The position numbers and the translations under genes were made by a program. A stretch of DNA of 64,000 bases from Bacteroidota bacterium (GTDB taxonomy: Bacteria; Bacteroidota; Rhodothermia; Rhodothermales; Rubricoccaceae): positions 62,001-126,000 of the forward strand of contig JBCBNX010000008.1 of assembly GCA_039821555.1 (NCBI GenBank), read 5' to 3'. The notes under the pieces were generated by a model. The model did not search any database. It saw nothing but the letters and a program-made list of their open reading frames with translations, and was not told where the DNA came from. This document shows, one piece after another, positions 47,245 to 56,326 of the stretch (positions within the stretch are counted from its first letter, which is position 1; each line of letters begins with the position of its first letter).

Positions 47245-49329
47245 ATGCGCCTGCTCCCCCTCGCCTTGCTCGCTCTGCTTCTCGCACCCAGCGGTGCGGC
47301 ACAGCGGGCTGTGGCGGTAGTCTATGACGACTCCGGCTCGATGCTGCATCGCGACGAGGGCGAGAACGGCGGGCCGTGGGCCTACGCCAACTACGCGCTG
47401 CAGACGCTCGCGGCCCTCCTCCGCGACTCAGACGCACTGCACGTGGTGACGATGCACGCGCCGGACACGCCGCTGCGCTTCCCGCTCGGCGGCGGCTCAG
47501 CGGGGCGCCAGGCCCTCGTGGACTCGCTCAACGGCCAGCCTGTGTACAATTTCGCAGGCAACACGCCCTACCAGTCACTCGCGACGGCGCAGGACGTGCT
47601 CGCCCAGGCGCCACAGCCGGAGAAGTGGCTTGTGGTCCTCACCGACGGCGCCTTCGAAGACACGCCCGAGGCCGCATCGATGCAAGCGCAGGCGGAGTCG
47701 TTCGTGCGTGCCACAGGAGCCCGCGTCGTGTTCCTGCTCATCGGCGAGGACGCCAAGGAGGTGGACGCCCTGGCACAGCAGCCCGCCGTTGCCGTCTGGA
47801 CCGATGTCCAGGGGCAGGTCTACCGCGCCCTCTCGTCGGCCGACGTGGCTGACCGGATGAACGAGATCGCTGCACTCATCACCGCCCGCACACTCGGCGG
47901 CCAGCCCGACGTCCGCCTCGCTGGCGACCAGCTCGTGTTCGACTCGGAGTTTCCGCTGCGCCGCCTCACGCTCGTCCAACAGGACGCGAGCCGCGCGGCG
48001 CTCGCCGCACTGCGCCGCGCCACCCACGACCGGGGCGCACTGCCGTTCGACTCGACCCTCACCACGCGCGTCCCGCGCCTCGCCCCCTATGCGCTCTTTG
48101 GCAACGTCACGCAGGTGCGGCCCACCAACGCGGGGGGGCTGATCGAACCGGGCGAGATCCAACTCGCCTTCGACCGTGCCGTACAACCCGGCGAGGTGCT
48201 CTTGCTCCCTGAGGCTGCCGTTGACCTCGCCGTGGAGGTCGTTAGCGCGAAGGGCTACCCCGTCGAGACGGACGGCGCGGTGCTCCGGCCGTGCGTCGGC
48301 GACACCATGCGGGTGCGCGCGACGCTCCTCGGCCCTCCCGACGGACAGGGCCTCCGCGACACGCTCGTCGCCAACATCCGACGGCCCGACCGCATCGCCA
48401 TGCAGGCGCGCTTCGGTAGTGCCGCTGAGGCGATGCGCGTCAACCCCCAGCGCACCGCCTTCCGCTTCGACTTCGCCGCGCCCGACACCGCCCTCGCCAT
48501 CTCGGTGGCTGCGACCTACCCGGGCTACTTCGACCTTCGCTCGCCGGTCTATACGGTCGAGGCGGCCCCGTGCATCCCGCGCACGCTCGCGCTCGGCGAC
48601 GACGGCCCATGGCGCACGCCCGTGACCGACTTTGACGACCGCGCGCCGCTCACCGTCTGGCCCATCGCTGACGGCGCCCGCGTGGACGCGTTCGAGTTCG
48701 ACGAGTGGACGCTCCGCCTCGTGGACGACGACGACCTCACGGTCGACCTCGCAAAAGGCGACCAGGGATGGACGCTCCGTCCGCGACCGCGCTACGGGCT
48801 GGCCGCGTTCACGCCGCAGCGCACCTACGAGGTGGTGGTGGAGGCACAGTCGCCGGGCCGCGGCGAGGCGGCGTTCCGCACAACGCTCCGCTTCGAGGTG
48901 GAGCCCGTGCCGTGGTGGACGCTCTGGGGCCCATACGTGATCGTACTCGGCGTGCTGCTCTTCCTGCTGTGGTACCTGTGGGGGATCATCAAGAAGCCGC
49001 GGTTCTGCCGAGGCGCGCGCATCGTCTTCCAGGAGCGTAGCGCTCTCGTGACAGGCAAAGAGCGAACCTACAGCTTACCAACAGGGTGGGCCAACCGCTG
49101 GCTCGTTCCCTACCGTGCTGAACGCAAGACGATACGGGGTGTGCTCTTTCAGGCGGGCAGCCGCTGCAACCACCTCGTGCTGCCCGAGGACGCACAGAGC
49201 GACGCGATGGTGATCGAGGGCGCGCGCGTAGATGACCCCGGGCGCCGACCGCTTCGTCTCGTGGACGGGACGGTGCTCGAAGTCGACCGCGGAAGCCGCC
49301 GCCAGCGCTACACCTACGTGGCAGGCTGA
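47245..49329 (+). CDS. von Willebrand A domain single-pass membrane protein
   Basis: This 694-residue product has a signal peptide ending GAAQ near residue 20, then a vWA domain at about 22-200 with the metal site YDDSGSM (Asp28, Ser30, Ser32) and LVVLTDGAFEDT. A long extracytoplasmic region of beta domains follows. A transmembrane helix at about 558-582 (YVIVLGVLLFLLWYLWGII) leads to a cytoplasmic tail of about 110 residues (from KKPRFCRGARIVF), which I do not recognise. It sits inside the pseudopilin-like cluster; vWA domains often bind pilins or assembly factors. The ATG at 47245 is preferred over a TTG eight codons upstream. Confidence 0.8.
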   Translation: MRLLPLALLALLLAPSGAAQRAVAVVYDDSGSMLHRDEGENGGPWAYANYALQTLAALLRDSDALHVVTMHAPDTPLRFPLGGGSAGRQALVDSLNGQPVYNFAGNTPYQSLATAQDVLAQAPQPEKWLVVLTDGAFEDTPEAASMQAQAESFVRATGARVVFLLIGEDAKEVDALAQQPAVAVWTDVQGQVYRALSSADVADRMNEIAALITARTLGGQPDVRLAGDQLVFDSEFPLRRLTLVQQDASRAALAALRRATHDRGALPFDSTLTTRVPRLAPYALFGNVTQVRPTNAGGLIEPGEIQLAFDRAVQPGEVLLLPEAAVDLAVEVVSAKGYPVETDGAVLRPCVGDTMRVRATLLGPPDGQGLRDTLVANIRRPDRIAMQARFGSAAEAMRVNPQRTAFRFDFAAPDTALAISVAATYPGYFDLRSPVYTVEAAPCIPRTLALGDDGPWRTPVTDFDDRAPLTVWPIADGARVDAFEFDEWTLRLVDDDDLTVDLAKGDQGWTLRPRPRYGLAAFTPQRTYEVVVEAQSPGRGEAAFRTTLRFEVEPVPWWTLWGPYVIVLGVLLFLLWYLWGIIKKPRFCRGARIVFQERSALVTGKERTYSLPTGWANRWLVPYRAERKTIRGVLFQAGSRCNHLVLPEDAQSDAMVIEGARVDDPGRRPLRLVDGTVLEVDRGSRRQRYTYVAG

Positions 49330-49590
49330 CGCACGCGGTGTCTCGGACATCGCGCAGAGTGCCGCGATGCCGTGGCGGTAGAAGGGTACGCCCATGCGCC
49401 CATGCGGTGGGTTGGCCAAGGCCCCGTGCGTTCCTGCACCTCATGCGGGCTCGTCCTAGTTCGAGAACCTTGTTCTATACCTGAGACTCGTGTCGAGACG
49501 GCGTTCCAAACCGCCCGTCCGTTGAGGACCTATCGGGCTAGGCAAGGTGTTGGTGGCCACGAACGGACCCAACCCTACCCGCCGGAATCC

Positions 49591-50352
49591 ATGGCCCAGT
49601 CTCTCTTTGTCGTCGTTGCGCTTTCGCTGGCCGGGCTGCTCACGGTGCGCCAGGGCTACACCGAGCGCCAGAACCAGAAGCGCGTCCTCCACGAGGAGAT
49701 GCAGCTCATCGCCTCGGGGGCGGCGCTCAAAGTGATCGAGTATGCCGCCGCGCGCTCCTTCGACGAGCGCACGTCACCGGAAATGGTCCAAAGCCTGGGG
49801 CTGCCAGGCGACGCCAGCCAGTTCACCATGGCTGACTCGTTCGGTCAGACGACGGGCGACCCTGACGCCCCAGAGGAACCTCGCGACGATGACGAATGGG
49901 ACGATGATGACTGGAATGACGACGACCGCGATGATGACGAATGGGACGATGACGAACGCGAGGGCGGTGACGAACGCGAGGGCGGTGAGCAGACCTCTAC
50001 GCCATCGCCCGCGTCGCAAGGAAATCCCTGCCTGTTCGATGCCCCCACCTACTGGGACGGCTTCTGCGACGACCTCGACGACCTCGCCCTCGACGCCGAC
50101 GAGTGGAAACCCGTCACGTCTACCCTCGCCAACGGCGATGTCATCGACCTCGAGGTGAACACCACAGTCGAATATGTGAGACGCTACGATGGCAACACCG
50201 CACTCTCGACCAGCCAGCGCAGCGAGCAGAAGCGCCTCACCGTCCGCGTGCGCGCACCGGAGCTCAGCGGGATGCAAGACGTGATCCTCGTGGAGATGTC
50301 CCGCGTGTTGTCCTACCGCGAGGAGCGTGCTCGCCGCATGGCCGGCATGTAG
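49591..50352 (+). CDS. Pseudopilin-like protein with acidic repeat (PilV/GspI-like position)
   Basis: This 253-residue product starts MAQSLFVVVALSLAGLLTVRQGYTERQNQKR, a short N-terminal membrane helix followed by a long amphipathic helix (EEMQLIASGAALKVIEYAAARSF), as in minor pseudopilins. Residues 99-133 are a nearly pure Asp/Glu/Trp/Gly stretch encoded by imperfect DNA repeats. The C-terminal half is a beta domain (VIDLEVNTTVEYVRRYDG, KRLTVRVRAPEL) similar in pattern to pilin-type heads. No prepilin cleavage motif is visible. The frame is open upstream to 49372, but that part is not protein-like. Confidence 0.65.
   Translation: MAQSLFVVVALSLAGLLTVRQGYTERQNQKRVLHEEMQLIASGAALKVIEYAAARSFDERTSPEMVQSLGLPGDASQFTMADSFGQTTGDPDAPEEPRDDDEWDDDDWNDDDRDDDEWDDDEREGGDEREGGEQTSTPSPASQGNPCLFDAPTYWDGFCDDLDDLALDADEWKPVTSTLANGDVIDLEVNTTVEYVRRYDGNTALSTSQRSEQKRLTVRVRAPELSGMQDVILVEMSRVLSYREERARRMAGM
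49885..49988 (+). repeat. Imperfect tandem repeats encoding an acidic stretch
   Basis: A GATGACGAATGGGACGATGA unit occurs twice (about 49888 and 49935), followed by two adjacent 18-bp copies of GACGAACGCGAGGGCGGT. All lie in frame inside the pseudopilin-like gene. Confidence 0.75.
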
Positions 50353-50399
50353 TTCCGACCGCACCGTCCCTCGGATTATCCTCTTTCAGTTCCCCCTAC

Positions 50400-51023
50400 A
50401 TGCACGTACTTCTCGATCACGCGGCCGCCATCATCGCTGGGTCCATCGCGGCCCTGCTCTTGCTCGGCACGATGGCGCGCTCCTCGCAGGAGGACCAGCG
50501 CATGACCGCGCTGGCCGTCGCCAAGGATCAGGCGTTCGCGTTTTCAACGTGGCTGGAGGAAGATTTCAGCGCCGTAGGCATGGGCCTCCCCGAGGGTGAG
50601 GTGCGGCTGACGCCACCGACCATGGACACGTGCAACGGCGCCACCTGCACGCGCCAGTTCGCGTTCGTGCGTCGCAGCTACGACACCACCACCTCGCCTG
50701 CCGCACCGCAAACCCACGAGTACCGCCTCACGCTGAGCCCAACCACGACCGTCACCAACGAGGACGGCTCGTCGTTGCAACTCTACGAAGTGCAGCGCTC
50801 AGAGCGCATCAGCGGTGGAGCGTGGGTCCCGGCAGGCGCTAGCCCTGCTTCGCTCTCTCACTTTAGAGTCAGCCTCCAAGACAACTCAGGCGCGCCCACC
50901 GCATCGGAGTCTGACGCGGCGTTCGTGGAGGTTGCCTTCGCCCTCGTCCCGCCGCTTCTGCACGACGACCTTGTGCTCTCCGAGCTGAACTGGAGCGCCG
51001 TGTTCCGCCTCCACCCCGTCTAG
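50400..51023 (+). CDS. Pseudopilin-like protein (PilW/GspJ-like)
   Basis: This 207-residue product has a hydrophobic N-terminus (AAIIAGSIAALLLLGTM), then an amphipathic helix and AFSTWLEEDFSAVGMGLP. That pattern is close to PilW/GspJ minor pseudopilins, where the helix ends in a DLRxAG-type turn. A beta-rich head with one CNGATC cysteine pair follows. It lacks a prepilin peptidase site. The ATG at 50400 lies 47 bases after the preceding stop, suggesting one transcript. Confidence 0.65.
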   Translation: MHVLLDHAAAIIAGSIAALLLLGTMARSSQEDQRMTALAVAKDQAFAFSTWLEEDFSAVGMGLPEGEVRLTPPTMDTCNGATCTRQFAFVRRSYDTTTSPAAPQTHEYRLTLSPTTTVTNEDGSSLQLYEVQRSERISGGAWVPAGASPASLSHFRVSLQDNSGAPTASESDAAFVEVAFALVPPLLHDDLVLSELNWSAVFRLHPV

Positions 51024-51108
51024 CTCCCCAGTCTCCACCACACGGGCTGCCGTCCCCGCGTTGCCGCCTACCCCCCTATGACCTTCTCATGCATCCTCTA
51101 TCTAGCCC

Positions 51109-52245
51109 ATGGGACGCGGCCTTCTCATTGCTGCTCTTGCCAGTTCACTCTTTATTGCCTTCGGCTCCTCTAGCACGATCCGGACGATCCTGTCCGTCAG
51201 CGGCGAGCAGGCCGCGTTTGGCAACGACGTGACCGCCCGCGAAATCGCCCGCTCAGGCTACGATGTCGCCTACCGCACAGCCGAGCTCAGCGACGGGACG
51301 CTCGATGGTATTGTCAGTGCCGTGAACGGAATCCGAGCGGACCGCCCTTTCCAAGGGGGCGTGTGGAATGCCGAGGCCTTTCGCATTGATGCAGAAACGG
51401 CGCTCATCCGCGTGAGCGGCACCGTCGGTGACGAGACACACACGACCGAAGGTCTGTTCGACCTCACCTCCGTGTTCGGCCCGTCCTCGCCACCCATGCC
51501 TGTTCCCGAGGCTCTGCCTCGCACGTGGGAGTTCGAATGCGCCGACAACCGCTTCGTCGATCTCTACACGGTAGGGATCGGCACCTACGGCCGGACCAAC
51601 AACGACGCAACCATCGATATCCCGGACGCCAGCAGCGTGCTGGGGCTCACGGCACAAGCAACCGTGAAAGGCGCTCACCACGGGCGCTTCGAGCACTTCG
51701 TTCTCACTACCGACGCAGGCGAACGCGTCGTCATCGCAGACCCGACGTCCGACGACGACAGCGGCGATTTCTACACCGCCGCGCTGGACCCAGCTGGCTC
51801 GGTGACCATCGAGCCGATCGTCAAGCAGACGGGGTGGAGCGGTCATGCCCGGTCGTTTGCGGTCTACGCCCTGCGGTTCAAGGAGGGCTACGCGCAGAGT
51901 GGGGGCATCGTGGAGCGCGACGTGTGGGCTGGGCGCACCAAGGAGGTGACCGTGGACCTCTCGATTCCTGCTGGCACTGCCCCACGAAACGTCACGGTCA
52001 CCTTCTCCCTCGGCGACACCACCAACGACGGGCGCACCCTCAACATGGAAGCCCGAGCGGGCGATGTCTTCGCGTCCCTGAGCACCCCCGACGCCAACCG
52101 CGGCGCGCAGGCGGCGCTCTTCGAACTGGTCTTGGAGGACGTGCCCGGCACCGTGACCACGGTGGAAGCGACGGTCTACTCGCACAACGGCGCGCACGAC
52201 TCCATCTTCTACAATGGCGTGACGGCGACGGTCCCATGCTCGTAG
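51109..52245 (+). CDS. Pseudopilin-like protein (PilX/GspK-like)
   Basis: This 378-residue product starts MGRGLLIAALASSLFIAFGSSSTIRTIL, a membrane helix at the N-terminus, followed by FGNDVTAREIARSGYDVAYRTAEL. This helix resembles the QAxxxAxSGxxxA turn of PilX/GspK minor pilins that cap the pseudopilus. A large beta-rich C-terminal part (about 140-378) has two late cysteines and DSIFYNGV near the end. It is the last gene of the five and is followed by a degenerate region. No cleavage motif is seen; GspK-type pseudopilins also naturally lack Glu5. Confidence 0.65.
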   Translation: MGRGLLIAALASSLFIAFGSSSTIRTILSVSGEQAAFGNDVTAREIARSGYDVAYRTAELSDGTLDGIVSAVNGIRADRPFQGGVWNAEAFRIDAETALIRVSGTVGDETHTTEGLFDLTSVFGPSSPPMPVPEALPRTWEFECADNRFVDLYTVGIGTYGRTNNDATIDIPDASSVLGLTAQATVKGAHHGRFEHFVLTTDAGERVVIADPTSDDDSGDFYTAALDPAGSVTIEPIVKQTGWSGHARSFAVYALRFKEGYAQSGGIVERDVWAGRTKEVTVDLSIPAGTAPRNVTVTFSLGDTTNDGRTLNMEARAGDVFASLSTPDANRGAQAALFELVLEDVPGTVTTVEATVYSHNGAHDSIFYNGVTATVPCS

Positions 52246-52655
52246 GCTGAGCGGATTTGTCCACGGCCCAGGGAGTAGTGACGTTCAGCAGGTCAGACGC
52301 GCACGTCGTAGCGATTTCGTGTCCGCAAGGCGGATGAGGAGTGCGATCCTGAAGAGTGCGATCCTACAGGATAGGGCGACGAGTCGAACGCAGCGGGGGC
52401 GGAATCAACGCCGGGAGCGGCCAGCGGCTTGACCGTCGCTATGACCTGGTTCTCTCCCGCACCTTTCAAGACACCCCCGCGTAGCTGCTGCGGAGCGCTA
52501 TACTTCGGCGTTGCCCCAGCCTCCCCGCGCCAATGCGTCTGTCTTCCAGGCAGCTACCGCTGCTCGCCACGCTGCCCGTCGGCACTGCCCGTAGCCTCGA
52601 TGCGGCTGCGCAGCTCGGCGGGGCTGCCAAGGATGCACCGCCGAGCGTTGCCGGT
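52246..52655. other. Degenerate intergenic region
   Basis: About 410 bases follow the pseudopilin-like cluster. I see no functional gene. There is a direct repeat of AGTGCGATCCT near 52340-52370. The right-hand part (from about 52530) leads in frame into the decayed kinase fragment and may itself be eroded coding sequence. Confidence 0.5.
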
Positions 52656-52830
52656 GAGCCGTTCGGTACGACGAAGCCAAAAGGCTCCATCTCGGATCTC
52701 GGGCTGACGATGAGGTATGAGATCGTAACGCGGGGCCACGGCGGCACGCTCACCGCCGAGGATGCCCCTCGTCGGCGACGCGGTTTTCGTCCTGCGGCTG
52801 CCTGCGCCCGCTCTGCCTGCAAATCCATAA
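52656..52830 (+). pseudogene. Decayed histidine kinase C-terminus (HATPase fragment)
   Basis: The frame reads EPFGTTKP, then [24 protein letters not shown], matching the end of the intact kinase just downstream (EPFFTTKP, then [24 protein letters not shown] at 54664 onward). After AEDAP a one-base frameshift is needed to continue as GDAVFVLRLPAPALPA, which again parallels [15 protein letters not shown] of the intact gene. At DNA level the 27-base block around GGCACGCTCACCGCCGAGGA is almost identical. The fragment lacks the H-box and N-box. It ends at a TAA just before the intact kinase. Confidence 0.75.
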
Positions 52831-52854
52831 GTGCGTGGCCATGAGTGCACAGCC

Positions 52855-54828
52855 ATGAGTGCCCTGCTCCTGACACCAGAAGGCTTCTTCAACCTGGTCC
52901 TCGTGGCCATGGCGCTGCCGCTGCTCGGTTACCTGCTCGCCACCCCAAAGAAAGACGCGGCGACCTGGTGGCTCGCGCTCTTCATGGGCAGCATCGTCGT
53001 CAGCAATGCCTGCTCGGTCGGGCTGTCGTCGGTGTTCTGGCCGGACGTGGCGAGCCGGACCGGGTGGTCGTCGGCGCTCATGCTCCTCGACTGGCTGAGT
53101 GCGTTCCTGTTCAGCTTCAGCTTCGCCCTGTTCGCGTACACCTTGCTCGGTGAGCCTTCGCGTCGCGAGACGCGCTTCGTGGCCTACGGCCTCGGCACAA
53201 CCGGCACCGTCGTCTTCGGTGTCCTCGCGGCGAGCCTTCGCGCACCCCGCTGGGAGCCGCTGGCCTCGCAGCTGTTGGGCATCTATGTCGGGGTGGCGGT
53301 ACTCCTCGCGCTCATCGTGCTCGTGCGCAAGTGGCACCGGGCACGGCGGTCCACCGACGAGAACCGCTACCGAGCGGCAGCAGCCTACCTGACCTACCTC
53401 TCCCTGGTTGGGGTCTTGCTGGTCGGTTTTCTCCTGACTGGGCTGCTCCTGCTCTTCGACGTGCCCGTTCTGCGCCCCCTCCAACTCCTCGGGCGGCTGG
53501 CGGTCCTGTCGTTTGTCTTCGGGATGGTCCTCGCCTACGTCAACTATTCGCCGCAGCCCACGTCGTTTCGGGCCAAGCTGGTTGGGATGATGCTCGCCGC
53601 GCTCGTGACGGCGATCGCGCTGGTCGTGTTCGTCAGCTTTCCGGCGGAATTGAGCCAAGTCGGACCGGTAATTCCGACGCTGGACGTGCGCCCTGCTGAC
53701 CTGGACACGCTACGCGCGGCACGCGAGGCAATGCACGCTGAACTAGTAGGACCGGCCTGGCTCCTCCTCCTATCCGTGCTGGCGACACTCCTCGTCTATC
53801 CCCATGCATTTCGTGGCAGCTTGGAGGCTCCGCTCGACCGGCTCTTGCGTGGCCTTCGGCGGGTCGACGCGGGCGACCTCGACCAGGCCGTTCCCGTCGT
53901 CGTGCGCGACGAGTTTGGGCACCTCGCTGAGCACTTTAACGCCATGACCGCGTCGCTGCGTAGCTACCGCGACGGGATGGAAGGGCTCGTGGAGTCGCGC
54001 ACGGCGGCGCTCAACCAGTCGCTCCTCGACCTCCAGGCAACGCAGCAACAGCTTATCCATCAGGAGAAGATGGCGAGCCTCGGGCAACTCACAGCAGGTA
54101 TCGCGCATGAGATCAAGAACCCGCTCAACTTCGTCACCAACTTCGCCGAGGTCGCTCAGGAACTCACGGAGGAGTTGCGCGAGGCTATCGCACGGGGAGA
54201 CGACCCTGCGCCGCTGCTGGACGAACTGACGCAGAACACGGCGGTCATCGCGCAGCATGGGCACCGCGCCGACGCCATCGTGAAAGGCATGATGGCCCAT
54301 GCGCAAGCGACGAGCAGCGAGCGCCGCGCCGTGGACCTGAACGCCCTGGTCGCTGAGCACGTCACGCTCGCCTACCACAGCACTCGGGCGCGCCAGCGCA
54401 CCTCCGACGTGGAGATCGTGCACGACTTCGACGCGACGCTGGCTCAGGTCGTCGTGGCTCCTCAGGAACTCGGCCGGGTCATCGTCAACCTCGTCATCAA
54501 CGCCTTCGACGCCGTTGCCGAGCACGCCCGCATCGCCCCGGCAACGGACGAGGCCCTCAAAGCGCGCGTCACCGTCTCCACCGAGCGCGCGGACAACGCT
54601 GTGGTCATCCGAGTCGTCGACAACGGCCCCGGCATCCCGGACGAGATCCGCGCGCGCATCTTCGAGCCGTTCTTCACGACCAAGCCGACGGGCTCAGGCA
54701 CGGGCCTGGGGCTGTCGCTGAGCTACGACGTCGTGACGCAGGGCCATGGCGGCACGCTCACCGCCGAGGACGCACCAGGCGGCGGCGCAGCGTTCGTCGT
54801 CACGCTCCCCCTCGAAACTCCCGCCTGA
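52855..54828 (+). CDS. Membrane sensor histidine kinase
   Basis: This 657-residue kinase has an N-terminal region of about seven transmembrane segments (residues 1-240), then another helix at about 290-320, a HAMP-like linker ([23 protein letters not shown]), a coiled coil, and the HisKA motif [11 protein letters not shown] with phosphorylated His418. HATPase_c follows with [20 protein letters not shown] and [12 protein letters not shown]. It lacks a receiver. The ATG at 52855 is preferred over a GTG eight codons upstream. The stop is followed after one base by the start of a DapA-family gene. Two receivers downstream are likely partners. Confidence 0.9.
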   Translation: MSALLLTPEGFFNLVLVAMALPLLGYLLATPKKDAATWWLALFMGSIVVSNACSVGLSSVFWPDVASRTGWSSALMLLDWLSAFLFSFSFALFAYTLLGEPSRRETRFVAYGLGTTGTVVFGVLAASLRAPRWEPLASQLLGIYVGVAVLLALIVLVRKWHRARRSTDENRYRAAAAYLTYLSLVGVLLVGFLLTGLLLLFDVPVLRPLQLLGRLAVLSFVFGMVLAYVNYSPQPTSFRAKLVGMMLAALVTAIALVVFVSFPAELSQVGPVIPTLDVRPADLDTLRAAREAMHAELVGPAWLLLLSVLATLLVYPHAFRGSLEAPLDRLLRGLRRVDAGDLDQAVPVVVRDEFGHLAEHFNAMTASLRSYRDGMEGLVESRTAALNQSLLDLQATQQQLIHQEKMASLGQLTAGIAHEIKNPLNFVTNFAEVAQELTEELREAIARGDDPAPLLDELTQNTAVIAQHGHRADAIVKGMMAHAQATSSERRAVDLNALVAEHVTLAYHSTRARQRTSDVEIVHDFDATLAQVVVAPQELGRVIVNLVINAFDAVAEHARIAPATDEALKARVTVSTERADNAVVIRVVDNGPGIPDEIRARIFEPFFTTKPTGSGTGLGLSLSYDVVTQGHGGTLTAEDAPGGGAAFVVTLPLETPA

Positions 54829-54829
54829 G

Positions 54830-55735
54830 ATGCCCGAATCTGAACCGCTTCGTGGCGTCCTCGCGCCGCCCTTCACCCCCTTCGAGGCTGACGGGCGCGT
54901 TGCCGAGGAACTCTGGATCACTCATGCACGGCACCTCCTTGATGTGGGCTGTGCCGGGCTGGTCCCCTTCGGTACCACCAGCGAGGCTGCGTCTCTCGGG
55001 TTGGAGGAGCGCGTGCACCTGCTCGACCAGCTCTTCGGCGCGGGCGTGCCGCCTGAGCGCATGATCGTGGGCGTCGGAACGACGAACCTGCCAGACACGG
55101 TGCGCCTTGCCGCCCAGGCGTCGCGACATGGCTGCGCGGGCGTGCTGCTGCTACCTCCGTTCTACTACCCCAACGTCACGGACGACGGGCTGTTTGCCTG
55201 GGCTGAGCACTTCATTGCGCACGTTAACACACAGACCGAGAGACTGCAGGTCTACCTCTACCACATCCCCCAGGTCGCAGGCGTAGGCTGGTCGGTGAAC
55301 CTCGTACGGCGTATCCGAGCCGCGTTTCCCGAGCACGTCGTCGGCATCAAGGACTCGACGGGCGACTGGGCAAACACACAGGCGCTGCTCGGGATCGACG
55401 GGCTTACGGTCTACCCTGGCACGGAGCTGTTGCTGCCCGAAGCGCTTTCGCACGGGGCGCCGGGTTGCATCTCGGCCACGGCCAACCTCAACGCCGCTGC
55501 CATCGCCGAGGCCATTCTGACGTTTGCGAGCGACCGCACGACCTTCGACGCCCGCTTTGCCGCCGTCGCTCAGTTCCGCCGGACCGTGCAGCCCTACGGA
55601 GCCATTCCGGCGCAGAAAGCCCTCCTTGCCCGCCGGACTGGCGACGTCCGTTGGCGAAACGTCCGCCCTCCGCTGCGCCCGCTCTCTGAACCTGACACCG
55701 CGAGGCTGGCGTACGCGCTAGAAGGCACCTCCTAG
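54830..55735 (+). CDS. DapA-family aldolase/lyase (substrate uncertain)
   Basis: This 301-residue TIM-barrel enzyme belongs to the dihydrodipicolinate synthase/N-acetylneuraminate lyase superfamily. It has GTTSEAASL in place of the usual GTTGES phosphate-site loop, YLYHIP with the catalytic Tyr, and GIKDSTGD with the Schiff-base Lys174. The altered loop suggests a pyruvate-type substrate other than that of canonical DapA, so I leave the symbol empty. Its ATG lies just one base after the kinase stop, which indicates co-translation with a signalling protein, an unexpected pairing. Confidence 0.85.
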   Translation: MPESEPLRGVLAPPFTPFEADGRVAEELWITHARHLLDVGCAGLVPFGTTSEAASLGLEERVHLLDQLFGAGVPPERMIVGVGTTNLPDTVRLAAQASRHGCAGVLLLPPFYYPNVTDDGLFAWAEHFIAHVNTQTERLQVYLYHIPQVAGVGWSVNLVRRIRAAFPEHVVGIKDSTGDWANTQALLGIDGLTVYPGTELLLPEALSHGAPGCISATANLNAAAIAEAILTFASDRTTFDARFAAVAQFRRTVQPYGAIPAQKALLARRTGDVRWRNVRPPLRPLSEPDTARLAYALEGTS

Positions 55736-55873
55736 CTCGCCAACTTTCGGTTGCGTCGGAAAACTCTAGACCTCCGACGTCGCCCGTTTCCACCGGTGCA
55801 GCGCGTCCAACTTTTCGTTCACCAGACCGTATCCTGTGGGCTTCACGCACCATCCACTCCATCCGCCCGAACC

Positions 55874-56245
55874 ATGCAGGTGCTAGTCGTTGACGACGAG
55901 CGCGACGTTGAGCTGCTCTTCCGTCAGAAGTTTCGCAAGGAGATCCGACGCGGCGAGATCGCGCTCACGTTCGCATTCTCGGGCGAGGAAGCCTTGGCCT
56001 ATCTCAGTGAGCACCCGGCCGACGTCGTGCTTGTGCTCTCCGACATCAACATGCCGGGCATGAGCGGGCTCGATCTGCTCAAGCGCATCAAGACGGCGCA
56101 GCCGACGCTGCCGGTGTGCATGATGACGGCCTACGCGAACGAGGCCTACGTGGAGGAAGCGCGTGCCTACGGCAGCGACGGCTACCTCACGAAGCCCGTC
56201 GACTTCGACGCGCTCAAGGCGCAGATCCGGGAGCTGGCTGGCTAG
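55874..56245 (+). CDS. Stand-alone receiver (response regulator)
   Basis: This 123-residue CheY-like protein has acidic pocket VVDDERD, phospho-acceptor Asp57 in LSDINMPGMSG, Thr in MMTAYA and Lys in YLTKPVDF. It has no output domain. Its sequence around LLFRQKFRKEIRRGEIALTF closely parallels the receiver of the following gene (LLIRHKFRRQVREGRLALTF), so the two receivers are recent relatives. The start ATG at 55874 gives MQVLVVDDE. Confidence 0.93.
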   Translation: MQVLVVDDERDVELLFRQKFRKEIRRGEIALTFAFSGEEALAYLSEHPADVVLVLSDINMPGMSGLDLLKRIKTAQPTLPVCMMTAYANEAYVEEARAYGSDGYLTKPVDFDALKAQIRELAG

Positions 56246-56272
56246 GTCGCAGGTCTGTTCCTATTTATGGCA

Positions 56273-56300
56273 TTGTTTTCATTTGCGTTATTCTAATTAT
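56273..56300 (+). promoter_or_regulatory. AT-rich leader with likely promoter
   Basis: TTGTTT at 56273 and TAATTAT at 56294 lie in an AT-rich stretch unusual for this genome, 27 bases before the receiver-phosphatase gene. The spacing is short (15), so the exact elements are uncertain. Confidence 0.35.
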
Positions 56301-56326
56301 CGAACATCACTCCCCACATTGCACGC

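Noticed and set aside
49372..49590. N-terminal extension of the PilV-like protein
   Set aside because: It would place 73 Cys/Pro/Arg-rich residues before the membrane helix, and the region looks like ordinary intergenic sequence.
54830..55735. Calling the lyase gene dapA
   Set aside because: The substrate loop is GTTSEAASL, not GTTGES-like, and the genomic context is signalling rather than lysine synthesis.
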